This document shows, piece after piece, positions 1-12,803 of a stretch of 64,000 nucleotides of DNA (its first letter is position 1; every line of letters begins with the position of its first letter). The stretch comes from Pseudeuparius sepicola. Its lineage: Eukaryota; Arthropoda; Insecta; Coleoptera; Anthribidae. The translations under genes were made by a program, and so were the position numbers. The DNA lies in contig OY987300.1 in the NCBI GenBank assembly GCA_963920635.1, positions 63,278,915 to 63,342,914 of the forward strand. Reading direction: 5' to 3'. The notes under the pieces were generated by a model that had not been told where the DNA came from, searched no databases, and worked only from the letters and a program-made list of their open reading frames with translations.

Positions 1-1118
1 CACCTATTGCACGCCATCGAACACGTGTTTTTATTTACGCCAGGCGTCAGAGTTATTTGATTTTAGTATAGTAACAAATATATTATAACAATAATAAAAA
101 TAATCTCATCTTCTAGTCTACCCTGATCGGACTAATTGAAGTTTCAACCTAGACGATAGGTATACCTGTGAATAGAAGACAAAATAAAATTAAAAATCAA
201 ATACTACCTTCTTCGATGGGTATTGTAAGAAATAATGTTCTTCACGAACTGCACTGCCGCCGAATCCATAAGAGTGATACCTGCGACAGCGTTTAATTCT
301 AGAATTAAAACTTTTTTGGTCGTGGCAGCGAGCGATAATTTCAGACCCTTTTTCAGTGCTATTATTTCGTATTTCGTTCTCTACAGTCCGTAATTATTTT
401 CTTTGTGGCTCAGAGAAACAGAAGTTTTCTTTGGTGGCCGCTATATGCGGGTTTTTAGTTACGGTCTGGCGGACGCGTGCGTTGTTCGCGGCTTCAATTC
501 CAAACGAAGCTGGTATACAGTGTATTATAAAACTTTTGTATAATCAATTTTCTGATTGGGCAAATGCCGATGAAGGCTCATCATCTTAATATCGGAGAAA
601 ATAATTGCAATGGCATTAGAGCGTGTTTATTTGATTTCGCTTATATTATTTATTAAAAAAAAACAGGAAAATGGACGAATTAAGTGTACGACGTGTAGGA
701 AGGATTGCTGTAATCATAGTTTAAGGTATCTAAAACGCTACTTTTTAATGAAAGCGTCGAGTGAAAAAATATAATAAGATGCGCTACTTATATGTGTCAT
801 AGCGAGTCGGTCCGGAAACTCAACGCCGATCAATTTCTTTACGGCGACCTGAAGTGGTTTCTCGTATTAGGTCGTCCTGAGGCATTTAGCCAGGACCGAA
901 TTATCTACATATCGACGCAGAAATCGGGCTCGAAATTTCCGCACACATGCACCTCTTTTATTATTACTTCCCTCAACGATGAAGGTTAAGTGAAAGAACG
1001 TAATAAGAGGTGCAGCCTGTGTCGAAACTCGCTGCCAAAAATCATGGTTGGTCCAACAACAAACTTATTTTCATTGTTCTTGGATCAGCTCAAATTGTTA
1101 GCGTTGAGATGAGAGATT
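1..1118. other. No gene recognised
   Basis: The short open frames here (for example 356-589 and 792-989) show no recognisable domain, codon pattern or splice context. The stretch is probably intron or upstream DNA of the MBD5/6-type gene that starts in-window at 6378. I searched by eye for an exon that would supply the missing MBD domain and saw none. Confidence 0.5.
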
Positions 1119-1126
1119 CGCTGCAC

Positions 1127-1666
1127 GAGGGACTCTTTAAAGTAAGGGGTAAGCGGACCCAGCATTATACTTTCCAAAGTGAGGCCTATTCTTTCATCAT
1201 TCTAATGGTATCAGTGATGCCAAGTATGCCATTTTATTGGAGAATCTATGAATATAACAGGTACTTTGATTGTTAGTAAAAATTAATAATGGTTTCCATG
1301 ATTTCTAAAAATTAGACTTGACAATGTTGTGTCTACAAGTGCAGAATATAGCAACTATCAAATGAAACAAATTTATTATGACCGCATTACCTTTAATTGA
1401 CACATCTGAGTATCTGGGAGTTAGAAAACTTAAAAATTGTGAATTATGATGGGAAATATTTTGCCTCCTTTAGAATCTATGGCACTGGCATGTCACATAA
1501 AAACCTGATGGCAGTTGGACACTGACATATATCATAACCTTGTACCAGGCCCCTTGTGGTCTCCTTGGAGTCTACAGAAAATAAACTTCCCCCCAAGGCT
1601 TCACTTTTCCTATGTGATAGTGATAGACTGTGACATGCTGGGTCCCCTTATTTTAAAGAGTCCCTG
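1127..1666. mobile_element. Non-autonomous hAT-like element, copy 1 (540 bp)
   Basis: The ends are inverted: GAGGGACTCTTTAAAG at the left against the reverse complement of CTTTAAAGAGTCCCTG context at the right, both followed inward by a GGGGACCCAGCA-like block; the left block carries a 6-bp insertion. A perfect 8-bp direct repeat CGCTGCAC flanks it (1119-1126 and 1667-1674), as expected for hAT elements. It has no transposase. A longer copy lies at 58645-59828, and this copy lacks roughly 640 bp of that copy's interior. Confidence 0.88.
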
Positions 1667-1674
1667 CGCTGCAC

Positions 1675-4600
1675 TAACGGTGTAACACTGGCATTAATAA
1701 CCTTAAAATGTCCGTAAGTATACTAAGATAACAAATGGCTTGCAAAGGTCGAATCTTACCGGACAATAATTAATTCCGATAGATCGAAATTGAAAACTGC
1801 TTTATTTATTGTGTTTCCATATGTATAAAAAAAATTAATAATTAATTTACAACTTTTATTGTTGACTTAGTTTGCATAACGAATCAGTCAACGGCTAAAA
1901 ATACTTATCTTTTGTGTAGAAATGTTTTCTTATTTACATTACGAAATCCTGATGCCGAACGTTAGTAAAATGCTGCATAATTTCTCTCATCCGGGAACTG
2001 CTCTTTAACAATATTAACTTACTTAATAATATCGCCACGTAAATCATTTAGAGCTGTAATTAAATCTACCTGCTACCCATACGCACTTGCTATATTTAGG
2101 TGTATTGAGTATGCATAGCATTTCCGCTACTGTGAAATATCAACCGAAAAGCAACGTTTTATTCATGCATATTATCAGGTTATCTGTTTATATATTTATA
2201 ATTAAATTTACATAAACATTCTTATTAATAACCACATGCAGGTGTTATAATAAATATTAGCCTGTTCTTGGTATCTATGTAAGTGCGTTACATTTTTTTC
2301 TTTAATAACCAATTAGAGGTTGCATGTGTATGACGTAATTTCCAGTGTTAAAAAAGAAAATTGATGCTGAGAACACGAACATCATGTTATCCAAATTACC
2401 GTCTGTTAGTTCTCGAGAGTATATTCTTGCGTTATTACTGCGTGACTTGAAGTCTGGATTATGAGTCGCATTGCCAAATTCGCCATGCCCATTTGGAATA
2501 AATGATACAGATCTCGAAGTCGGTAATATCGGCCGACTTCCAAATAAGTCGCGCACGCTCGTAAAACTTTACGACGTTGGACATTGTTTCTCACTCATAT
2601 TTTATACTATATCTATATCAGGGCCGGGGACAGCGTATTAAAGCCACTGGATTTTTTTGCGCTCTCTCGCATTCGGCATCTCCGGTTATAAACCTGTCAT
2701 AATAAAGATCTGCTGCTCTCTTAATAGGCCTTTAACGCGCCCGTTACTTTGTAATTCAATTTTCGTCTTATTTATCCGGCCAGAGGATTCAATGCTAGTC
2801 GTTAATTTAAACTTTATACGGCTCCTTTTTCGAAGTTTTTCGCGACGTTGTTTATGACTTTTAATTAAAAATAATGACCAAAGTGCGCCCGGCCAGCGAA
2901 CGATGGCGGGAAGGAATCTTGTTTGATGTCGATAATACGCGGCATTATCCAGAAGACGCACGATTAAGGAAAAAGACAAGGACAAGGATAATGGAAACAA
3001 TTAAAAAGGGCTATCTACCTCTTTATTTCCTGAAAACTCTCATTTTACTTCGTCTAATGTTTTGGGAATGTTCAAGAAGAATAAAAAAATCTCACGCTAT
3101 AGAAAGGTTGATTACATTTTGTGTGTGTGACATAAGACATAAGTACCTATCTCCTTAATATAATTGAAAACTCCGATTGCATACTTTGTATAACATGAAG
3201 ACAAAATCATTTCTTCCTAAATATCCATGAACTCGATAGAAGTTTAAAATAGTTGTTAAAGAGTATTAGTCGTTTTCCAAATATTGAATGCATCTTTGAC
3301 GGATATCCAGTGTGCCTCACATGTTACCTCGATATTGACACCCCTGTATCTTTGGAATTCGTCATCAAAATAGTTTGGTTAGCTAATTTTTACAGCTGTT
3401 GACTGATGTCGGTAATGCAGATTCCATACTTAACCACCAAGAAAGATAGGTACATAATTACATGAGTTAGAAAGAGATAGATATATGTCTGTCTGTCTGT
3501 CTAACTCAACCGCCCCACTACCTACTTTTCTAATTTCGCAGCGAAGTAAAACCTCTTAGGTGAATTTTTTGTAAAAACTCACTAAAGCTGTCGGAGTCAT
3601 GCCATTTTCAAATTTTTAAGAAGTAAATTTCTCATCTAGAACCGTATCATTATCAATAAGACCTCATAAGGTCTATTATTGTCGAAAATAGGTGAGGAAG
3701 CTCAATAATAACGGCTTCTCCATGTTTATTGATCTTGGATTAGGAAACTATTATTGCTCTGGAATCTGTTATATCTACATGTTTAGTATCTAAAACTGAT
3801 ATTAGCTATACCCGCAGTCTTTCAACTTCGACACTTGTGACGACTTGTCTTGTCTTGTGGTAGTGTTGCTCTGGGATCGAAAAGAATTTTCATATAGGTA
3901 TACAACTTTGTGGTATGGTACGTGTGGCACATAACTGTACATTTGTAGAAATTATTTGGTAATTAAGTATCTAAAATATAGCGAGAATGCCAAGCCTCTT
4001 TCCAAGAAATGTTTTCCTAAGTCAAGCTCGGCGTCATATATACTCACATTCCAGTGCATAAGAAAACGTTTCCTAGACGTGCCGCTGGCTCTAGTTTTTC
4101 GTCCGTCCATATCGAATAACAATTCAGATCACGTGCCGCGAGAAATCGCCCGTGAAATATAACCGTAAATAAGGAAAAGATAAATTCCAGTTGCGTGTAA
4201 ATGCGAGATTGATATATAAAAAGTCCGACGCGGCCGGACTCAAGCACGCCTATATATTTACTAGGCCCGCGATATCTTTCTTTGTGCGAAACCGCAATTG
4301 CGGCTCGCTCGGTTCGAAAAGAAATTTTTATCGGCCGTTCGGTCCGTACAGATACTTGGCTCGCCGATCTACAAATTGCGACCTGTAAAAGTACCCCGAT
4401 CATTTTCAATCTCTAATAGATACTTCAGACAAATAATGGGTTTCTGCCGAGGTCTGGGCTCGCTTGTAAAACTAAAGCGGGGTAATCTAATCCGATTACC
4501 TCATTCTGTATATATTCAGTCTAGGAAATCGGATCATGCCGCGGTGTATGTATGGGTGCAATAAAATTGCAATGATCCCAACCATTTGCTTCCTTGTTTT

Positions 4601-6377
4601 AAGTGGAAATGCGGAGAACACGATAGCAGGAAATTTTATATGAACTAAGTTATATCCAATGGAATTATGTAAATATAAGTTCATTGGTAATGTGGGATAC
4701 GTTATTATTAGGCCTGCTCTTGAGTGTTGGGACAATGAATTTGTACTGCTGTTATTATTAGATTGGGGGTTGAATATGCAAAATATGAGGTTGAGCTGCT
4801 TCCAACCAAGACACAATTATTTTGCCCTTGTTTGAAGGAATTCCAATTCACCGTTTATTTTTTTGTTGGTATTCATCTATAGCTTTCACTGAGATTTTAG
4901 AAGATATTTATGCAGTGAGTAAAGTAAGTAATTATTAGAACCTTACGACTTTATAAGGATTCGCGACTTTAGGCGAGACATTCTTCTGATTTTTCATCGC
5001 TAGGTACCTTTTTCTTTTGCCCGCGAGAATACACCGGTCTAAAATACATTTCAGGGGAAAGGCCGGCTTAAAGCAGAATATATGGTATGGAATTAATTTC
5101 CCAAATGACCATAATTTACCGAGAGATCTGAGGCATTTCATGTCTAAAATACCATCTGCGGTTATTGCATGTTAAACTTTAACATTACCTGAAATATACG
5201 AGCGCACTAAATTCAATTTGAACGTTCTCTCCGGTGCATTAAAAAATTCCCACGAGTGTAATATTTATAGATTCAGAATTTAATAATCCGGCTAAGTATT
5301 CCATGGAAATAAACTTCCTTCGTCGATAAATCCGTGTTTTATCGGCGTTTGATTTTAATTTAACACTCCGTAAAAGTCGGGATATGGAGGTCGTTAAGCG
5401 TTCACGAGCAGGCGTTTGGTTGCCAGCGACATGCGCAATTTTCCATGCTATTTGCCGCGTTGTGTCTGTAGAGATACGAATTCCATTCGTGTCGATCTGG
5501 AAATTGTCTTTTCTGTCGTAGCCGATGGAAAAATCCATTCAGATATAAGTTTTGTGCATTGAATACACCGACACTGAAAATGCTTAAAGCTTCCAGCATT
5601 GGTTCTACCTGAAATTCATAATTTATACCCCATGTTGTACTTTTTCGTTAACATATATATTCACACGTCCATTACTAGTTGCTGTATTAACTGGACATGT
5701 CCTAATCTAGTATCGAATTATAATTAATGTCTGAAGCAACAATAAAACACATTAATTTACAATCTGCGGTGACGTAAATCGAAATATTCCAAACACGAGA
5801 GTCATCAGAAGAAATAATTAAAGCTCCATTTCGAGATCCTGCTTATTAATTATGAAGACAGTTAATGGTCTGTAATTTCTTCTTGGTGGAATTTGATTCA
5901 ATCCAACTTGTGATTGCCTTTTCGTCGTCTCTCCTAAACAAACCGATTAAAAGAGCAATTTCCTGTTTTTCAACGACGCGACGTTTCGATTTCGTCAATC
6001 CCTAAATTAGATCAGTTAAACATAAAATGTAAACAATGACCCATTTTTAATTTTCGTTTCTTTTAACATATTGTACCTCTAGGCCTAAAAGACAAATTTG
6101 ATTGGATTTTTTTCTACTACATTTTATGTTTTACGGACACTTAAATCAATTTCAATTGACAAATCCAGTCATGGAAACGAATAAACGATATACCTACCTG
6201 ATTTATTGACTCTATGGAAAATTAAATCTGCTCTGAAGTGAAGCTCTTTAAGGACAGTAAACAATCCCCCTATGCAATTTTTTGCCAAAATTCACATAGC
6301 TAGTACTAGATACCTTTAAACCTAAGGTATTTATCTTAGAAAAATGTATTAGTAATATATATTTTTTTATTTTTCAG
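1675..6377. other. Non-coding DNA upstream of the first in-window exon
   Basis: No coding exon was recognised. Most of it is AT-rich. Short higher-GC, non-repetitive islands (around 2400-3000, 4000-4560 and 4900-5600) stand out and generate several overlapping open frames on both strands, none with a recognisable protein. A TCTG microsatellite lies near 3487-3502. If the gene at 6378 has upstream exons, this is intron; the islands could be regulatory. Confidence 0.5.
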
Positions 6378-6526
6378 ATTATTCAAACATAAAGAGGAAG
6401 AAGCGGAAAATCGGCCTTCCATCACACGCCGCTGGAATGTCCGTCTCTCAGATAATGGCACAAAGAGATAAGCTAGCTTTAGGCCATCAAGGTTTTAACA
6501 AAGATATGGTAGGAAACCCCCAGCAG
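6378..6526 (+). CDS. sba: MBD5/6-type (six-banded-like) protein, first in-window exon
   Basis: This 149-nt internal exon lies between a polypyrimidine tract ending in TTTTTCAG and the donor GTAATT. Its first two bases (AT) complete a codon begun in an exon outside the window; the remaining 49 codons are open and end in phase 0. The product is basic at first (KRKKRKIG, a likely nuclear localisation signal) and then reads SHAAGMSVSQIMAQRDK, a compact conserved-looking stretch. The exon joins in frame to the long Gln-rich exon at 6580 across a 53-bp intron. The acceptor and phase show that the protein starts upstream, where the MBD domain of the family would be expected. The family assignment rests on the PWWP and C-terminal exons further on. 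Confidence 0.8.
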
Positions 6527-6579
6527 GTAATTTCTTAAATATCAATCAATTCCTACATTCTGATTCATATTATTTTCAG

Positions 6580-9500
6580 ATTTGGTCTCAAAATATGGTT
6601 AACAACGCGCACATGATTTCAAACAGAATACAAGGTTACCCCGAAAATTCTCAAAATATAGTCAGGTGCCAGGATCAAATGGGGAACAGGGTGATAGCTA
6701 ATTCTCAAGTTGTAATGAGTGACAATGCCATGATGGTCCAGCAGCAGCAGCAGCAGCAGCAACAACAACAACAAGCACCTACCAGCAGCAACATATCTCA
6801 TCAGAATCCTCAAAATATGAATCACAATATTCCGATTCAGCATCAACAAATAGTGGGCCCCGGTGGACAAATAATTAACATTCAAGGGCAGTTTCACGCA
6901 AATCCAAATCAAATTCCAAATAGTAACAGTGGAATGATCCTGCAAGGTCAGAACTTCATTCAGGCACCTCAGCAACAACCTCATCAAAGAGTGTTCGTTG
7001 GTGGACAACCAAATGAACCTAGTGGTCCTGGACGGCCTAATGTTCAAGTGATGCCGGGCATGCCAAATACGCCTCCTAGAGGGGATTCGTTCATCCACCA
7101 ACGCATGCCTCAACCACATCAGTTATATCATCAACCACAGCCCCAATTTCAGCAAGTGGATCAGAGTAAAAACGCGAGGTCTTTCAACCAAGTCATAAAC
7201 GGTTTTAGGCCACAGGGTGTAACTAATCAAAACCATCTTCCTCCACATCACATCCAAATGCAGCAGCAACAACAGAAAATGCACTGGCAAAATCGAATGC
7301 TGCAACAACAACAAATGTTAGCTAGTCAGCAGCAGCAACATCATATTGCCATTAATCAGCAGCAAAATCAAAATATCCCCAACAGTGTTTACGAACGTGT
7401 TCCTCCTCTCCACCAGCACACACCTCCTCCAACTGTTTGGCATGAGGAAGTTAGGAGAAAGAAAGTTAAATTAGGAAAAGTTGTTAAGAATAGACCATAT
7501 CATGTAATGGACGGTTGTCAACCTAGTCAGACTCATCCTTGTCCAAATATTGATGTTAGACAAATTCAAAATGAAAATAACCGTGAAGTTATTATAAATC
7601 AACTTCCAAATAACCAAAATTCATCTAGTCCGTCATTTATGGAAGATCCCAGTGGATACTTAGCACAACAAACAGCTTTACTTAATAGTACTATCAACAG
7701 ACAGACAGGTGCCAATAATTCAGGCTACGTTAGCCCAACTTCTGTTCAAAATCCACAACAAAATATTGCTGCCATATCAAATACTCAAACCAGTGAGGTG
7801 CCTTTACCAAGTAATATCATGCCCAATATGAAGCCTCAACAACCAATGTCGCGGCCCAACCATAATCATAATGTTATGAAATCCCAACAAATTCAACAAA
7901 GCCATACAACTCAACAGCAGTATAATCAACAAATAAATCAAATGCAAATGCAGCAGAATATTGCTGACAGCAGTATAGCTCATGAACAGCACCAACAACA
8001 ATTTGTTCAGTGCCAAGGTTGTCTTAATAACGCAAATCAACATAGCCAAAAACCAAAAACATATTCTCGTTCCAATAGTGAACCAGGGACCCCGAATTCA
8101 TGTAGCACATCAGAAGATCCAGTTACTTCATCCATATATTCTGATAAAAGTAGCAACCAGCCATCTCCCGATTCAAGGCCTATACAGGGTGGAACGGTTA
8201 GCACTAGTAATGTGTCACCTATTGATGGTAGTCATTCAGATCCTCCAACACCGAATCCTCACAATATGACCCCTACTCCGCCTCAAAGACATCCAGATAC
8301 CTCCCAGATTGTTTCTAATAGCAATTCCTTCCAGTTACAGCAAGTAAATCAAGTAATGAATCAAGCAAGAGATGCAAACTATTCTCACCACCAACAAAGT
8401 CACAAGCAAGAGCAACCTTGTTGTTCTCATGGCCATGCACCTTCTTCGCGCACATCCGAGTTGGTTTATTCATCTGGAGTTGTGACTGCAATGGCGAGTG
8501 GGAGAACTGTCGGTAGTAATACAATTACATCTGTTCTCGCTGGTAGAGCAAATACCGCAACTGTTTCTATAAACAGTCCTTCTTCGCTCCCCAATTCCAC
8601 GTCACCACCAAGTCGAAATATGGGAGTTCCAGTGCAGACCCACCCGGTTACAATAAATGTAACGAAGTCACCATTGGAAATGGTACAGAGTGTAGTAAGC
8701 AGTATTCAAGTGCCGCAATCCCATCAGCAGCATGTGTTGAATACGGTTACAGTGCCCAATTCAAATTCACAAATTTCTCCACAAATCATTAAACATGCCC
8801 CTGGTAGCCTACCACCAGGACACATACTAGTTTCTTCAGGTGGTCAATTAATTATGGCAAATACTGGAAATGGCAGTGGTGCTGGAGTTATGGCTCCACC
8901 ACCACCAAAAGTTGTTGCCAATCATTCATCTATGCCTCCAATGTCTGTATCACCTATGGTTACAAATGTTACAGCAGCGATGACACAAGTTATTCCAGCA
9001 GTGGCTCAACAAGTACTTGGACAGCAAACTGTGTTAGTTAATGCTCTCCCAACCCCATTTGTCATACAACCGGGAGTTACTATGACCATGGATGGAATGA
9101 CTGTTGGCCAGAATGTGCAAATTCCTCAACTGGTTGCAGGCAATGTTATTCAACAGCAAATTCAAATTGACAATTCAGATCCACGAAGAGCCCCAGCTTT
9201 ATTGTCACCTGACAACAAAAAGAAAGGAAAGAAAAGGAAAATGTCGCAAACGGTCGCTGGCATGCTACAGATTGCTGCTCAACAAAATCCAGGTGTGGTT
9301 GTGTCACAGCAAGGATTCCCTCAACAAATCCAGATGGCACATAGTCCTCAAGGCATGACTACAGGGCCGGTAATGCAAGCACTCACTATAGTACCAAGTA
9401 AAACAGGCGGTCCTCCACAGATAGTTATGAATGGGCAAGCAGTAGCAAACGCAAATATAGGGGGCCAGCAGATAATTACAAATTCGCAACCAACACAGCA

Positions 9501-10143
9501 GATTAATTTGTTGCAACCTGTTAATTTAATAAATGGTACAACTGTTGTAGGCCAGAACTTCCCACTCCAGCAATTTATTTTGCCAAATCTGGGTGGAAGT
9601 ATGGTAATGAACCCAGATGGAAGTGCAACAATATTGCAGGACACTTCCAACATCGGCATGCAGCTACAAATTCAGAATGTCAATGGCCAAAATGTACTAA
9701 CACCAGTTCACAACAATGCAGTATTCAATGGAGGTCAAAGCATCCTAGCTGCTGGTCCAGCTGGGATGGTAATCAGGGCCCCCACATCTCAAGGAAAGAT
9801 AATTCAACAGCAACAACATAGTCCTGGAGCCCAGTTTCTTTCACCGAATGGTGGTCAATTTGTGGTAAACGGTGCCCAATTTAGTGGTCAATTAAGTCCT
9901 TTGGTAGCTAGTGTCAGCCCAAACCAGCAAGTTACATTTAATACATCCCCTCAACAGATAAGATCCAATAATTCGATACAACCTGCCCAGCAGGAGTATA
10001 TTCAAATGAATGGCCAAATGGGCCAGACTCTAATGGTGCCATGTACTCCAGCAAACAGTATTAATGCTTCATCAGCGAGTCAACAAAATACTACTTTTGT
10101 GCAGCAGAATACTACAATAGTGCAACAGCAGACCACCATGCAG
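6580..10143 (+). CDS. sba: MBD5/6-type protein, large Gln/Asn/Ser-rich exon
   Basis: This 3,564-nt exon holds 1,188 codons, is phase 0 at both ends, and runs from acceptor TTTTCAG to donor GTAAGA. Its product is low-complexity: a run of 12 Gln near residue 50 of the exon, many QQ/NQ/PSP stretches, and long Ser/Thr/Pro and hydrophobic-polar repeats. Two charged islands interrupt this. One is around 7441-7560 (WHEEVRRKKVKLGKVVKN, then a Cys/His-containing stretch HVMDGCQPSQTHPCPN). The other is around 9205-9260 (NKKKGKKRKMSQTVAGML, a strong NLS candidate). Such disordered central regions are typical of MBD5/MBD6, which bind the PR-DUB histone H2A deubiquitinase complex; that role is family knowledge, not visible here. 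A first Met occurs at 6595, but the intact acceptor and phase show the frame continues from upstream, so 6595 should not be taken as the start. Antisense open frames over this exon are shadows of the Gln repeats. Confidence 0.9.
6739..6774 (+). repeat. CAG/CAA trinucleotide tract (12 Gln)
   Basis: Seven CAG codons are followed by CAA codons, within the coding exon and in frame. The CAA interruption is typical of stable insect Gln tracts. Confidence 0.9.
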
Positions 10144-10206
10144 GTAAGACAAAAGAAATATTAATGAATGTAAACAGTACTCATTTGTAACCAAATATAT
10201 TTGCAG

Positions 10207-10656
10207 GTTTCAAATAACCAACAGGTCCAAAACATCCAGCAAAATAATCAGCAAAGTCAGCAGCAAAATGGTTCAAGGACTACCACAGTAGACCAGCCAA
10301 ACTTCATCATCAGCTCAAATGACAACAAACAACTTCAAGCCGTGGTTGTTCAGCACAGGGAGAGCCCCCAACAGTCAATTAATTACAGGCAGTCTGTGTC
10401 GACTCAAACAGCGGTTAACCAAAATGCTCAGGCAGTGACCACTAACACTTTCTGCCAGACATCAACATTGTCCGCAGGTAGTCCACCTGACACCACCACC
10501 ATGAGTCCATTGGCTTCTGGAGGACAGAGCCCACTGACTGCTGATACAACTACTCACACTGGCAGTACTGATGATGGTTTATCACCTGCTCCTTCTAATT
10601 GTTCAGCATCTTGCAGTGAAATCACCATGCCTGGCAGGCCACAGTCTTGCACTATG
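10207..10656 (+). CDS. sba: MBD5/6-type protein, third in-window exon
   Basis: This 450-nt exon holds 150 codons in phase 0, between acceptor TATTTGCAG and donor GTGAGA. It continues the Gln/Asn/Ser/Thr-rich region (NNQQVQNIQQNNQQ, then a Ser/Thr/Pro-rich segment with SPLASGGQSPL). It joins the previous exon across a 63-bp intron. Reading through the donor would add only 25 residues before a stop at 10729-10731, so an intron-retained short isoform is possible, but the consensus donor argues for splicing. Confidence 0.85.
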
Positions 10657-10837
10657 GTGAGAGTTTTATCATTTCCTAAACATGCTTTCTGTAAAACACT
10701 AAATCATCAAGATTTTAGCTGGAAAAATTAAATTCGCACAAAAATTAAGTATGTTCCTTTGAAAAGAATAATTATTACTATTATGTGTGCTATTATTCAC
10801 TTTGCAGCATAGGGTGATTTGTATTTTTTCAATTTAG

Positions 10838-11186
10838 GCCATGGTGCATTGTGTATCAAGCAGTGAACCGGATGCAGGAGAAATAAATAACCAAAATTTA
10901 GAAAACGACTGGAGAACAAACCATGCAATGAGCTCGAGTTCGAAATTGGAATATACTGAAGTAAACAATACCCAAATCCAGTTCAATAAAAAACCAAGTA
11001 CATCTCACGTGGCGTATGCAGAATCGTCAACATTAATCGGATTGCAGTTTATGAATGAGAAGGCAAAGCATCACGAAGAAATTAGTTCAAGAACTTATGG
11101 AAAAATGGTACAGCACAGAAAAAACAGTGATACTATGACAGTCATGGAATCTCGAAATATGCACTCCTTATTCGACGATGATGAAG
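10838..11186 (+). CDS. sba: MBD5/6-type protein, fourth in-window exon
   Basis: This 349-nt exon starts after acceptor TTTCAATTTAG in phase 0 (GCC ATG GTG) and ends in phase 1 at donor GTTAGT. The product is more ordered than its neighbours (for example MVHCVSSSEPDAGEINNQ and SLFDDDE at the end). Its length is not a multiple of three, so skipping it would break the frame into the PWWP exon; it is therefore probably constitutive. The acidic end DDDE joins the next exon through a split Asp codon (G plus AC). Confidence 0.82.
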
Positions 11187-12451
11187 GTTAGTACTACTTG
11201 TAGTATCCTTGTGTGCTTAACCTGGCTTTACATGCTTAACGCTTCATTAATTTGCTACCTAGTTCTCCTACCACCCATTTTCCACACATGTTAAATGCCA
11301 CTGTTTATTATTTTAATGGGTATTTATTAAAATAGTTGTGCACTAATTTTTTCGTAGAAATAGTAAATGTAGCAATGATAGATTAATCACCGTGTTCTAG
11401 GTTCTAGTATAGGAAAGATTAATCACAAGTTGTTGATCAAAAGCATGTTAATCAGTTAGAAGTATCCAACTTTGACTTGTATTCTGTTACAGATTAATGA
11501 GTTTTAACCGATTTTGATTGGTTAATGTGGTAGTTGATTTGCACTTGGATCGTATTTGGCTATAGGTACGGCTGCGGCCAATTTGAACTTGCAATGTTTT
11601 GGGGGTATCTGAGCAGCCATCTGGCTACATTGCTAGCCACCAGCCGCTTTCATCTGCCTTCCCTTCACTTCATTTCAGCATAGAGTTCTGACGGTCGTGC
11701 AAGTTCAAATTGGCCACAGCTGTACCTAACAAATAATAGATAGTTGAAGTTCATTTGAATACATAAACGTTAAATATAATAGGACATTTATACATGCTCT
11801 GTAGATAAATTCTGGCGTATACATTTAAGAATCTACCTAGGGTTGGTTGCTTTTATGCACAAGAATAACTTTAATCAAAAAGTTCGGAACTCTATGATGG
11901 CATACGACAAGATGTTTGCAGTATTTGAACAAACGTTGAAGTTGTTGATTTTTACAATTTAAATCTGTTTTTAGTGCTTAAAACTAGTTTTTTTAAGGTT
12001 AGAAACAACATGATGTCACATATTTATCTCTGTACGACAGCAAAACACCAATATTAAAGAACAGTGACAGTCAAATCAGAATAATGGTAATCGACTGTCA
12101 AATAAATTTTTAGTAATCTCCGTAAATTATACCAAAAACATAGAAACTAATAAAATTATATATATATATATATGGGAAATTAATACAATGCATTTGGTCA
12201 AAAACTGACAACTTTCCTTGCTTAATGTTTGACTATGTATCGTGTAGTGTCTAGTCGGTGGTCAATCTTTAGATAATTTATGAAAATGCACATTTTTGTA
12301 ATTTACCTATACTGTCAACATAATTAGGAGATATTAAAATAAACCATATTACAGAAAATATTGTACAGTGAAATGGTGTGGCTAACGTTCTAAAAACCAA
12401 CATTCAACTCAAATAACATGGTGTGTGCACTTTTTACATTCATGTAAATAG
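11187..12451. other. Intron of the MBD5/6-type gene
   Basis: This 1,265-bp intron carries a palindromic MITE at 11564-11727 and a short TA microsatellite near 12158-12171. No other feature was seen. Confidence 0.75.
11564..11727. mobile_element. Palindromic MITE (164 bp)
   Basis: The inverted ends are about 30 bp long: AGGTACGGCTGCGGCCAATT at the left against the reverse complement of AATTGGCCACAGCTGTACCT at the right, and the pairing continues through TTTGAACTTGCA. Flanking T and A bases are compatible with a TA target. No coding capacity. Confidence 0.8.
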
Positions 12452-12803
12452 ACTCATCTGAAATCAATCATTTGTACAAATTCCATTTTTGGCGGGAGCA
12501 TATGGCATCTGCTTTGCAAAATTTTTCATCTATTAATGACAAAATTGTTTACGCAGAACACGGCAAGTCCAGCAGTGAAACTAAAATCTCTCCACCCAAC
12601 CTTGTTATTGGCGATTTGATTTGGGGCCCTACTAAGGGATTTCCAGCGTGGCCTGGCAAAGTGGTCGAGATTGTTTCAGATGGTGTAGTGTGTGTTAAGT
12701 GGTTTGGAAATGAGAAAGATATCACTAAAATTGAGGGCAAGTTATTGCAAACTCTTTCCGAGGGCCTCGATGCCCACCACCGGGCCAGAAAAAAGAGCAG
12801 AAC
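12452..12803 (+). CDS. sba: MBD5/6-type protein, PWWP-domain exon
   Basis: This 352-nt exon follows acceptor TGTAAATAG, completes the split Asp codon, and ends in phase 2 at donor GTGAGT. It encodes a PWWP domain: VIGDLIWGPTKGFPAWPGKV (about 12604-12663), then VVCVKWFGNEKDITKIEG and LLQTLSEGLDAHHRARKKSR. The landmark residues are D-L-I-W-G, A-W-P-G (the PWWP signature position) and K-W-F-G, so the three aromatic positions expected to form a methyl-lysine cage are present. PWWP domains bind methylated histone tails and DNA. In MBD5/MBD6 and Drosophila six-banded the PWWP lies near the C terminus, as here. The first Met on this open frame is internal; the consensus acceptor and phase match show that the exon is joined to upstream coding sequence. 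Confidence 0.93.

Noticed and set aside
356..589. 77-codon + open frame as a possible upstream gene
   Set aside because: No homology recognised, no splice or promoter context, and length expected by chance.
6595..6597. ATG as the start of the large Gln-rich protein
   Set aside because: An intact acceptor lies 16 bases upstream, the frame is open back to it, and the previous exon joins in phase with a basic motif.
6619..7119. Antisense 166-codon open frame
   Set aside because: It is the complement of CAG/CAA repeats (Leu runs) and a shadow of the coding exon.
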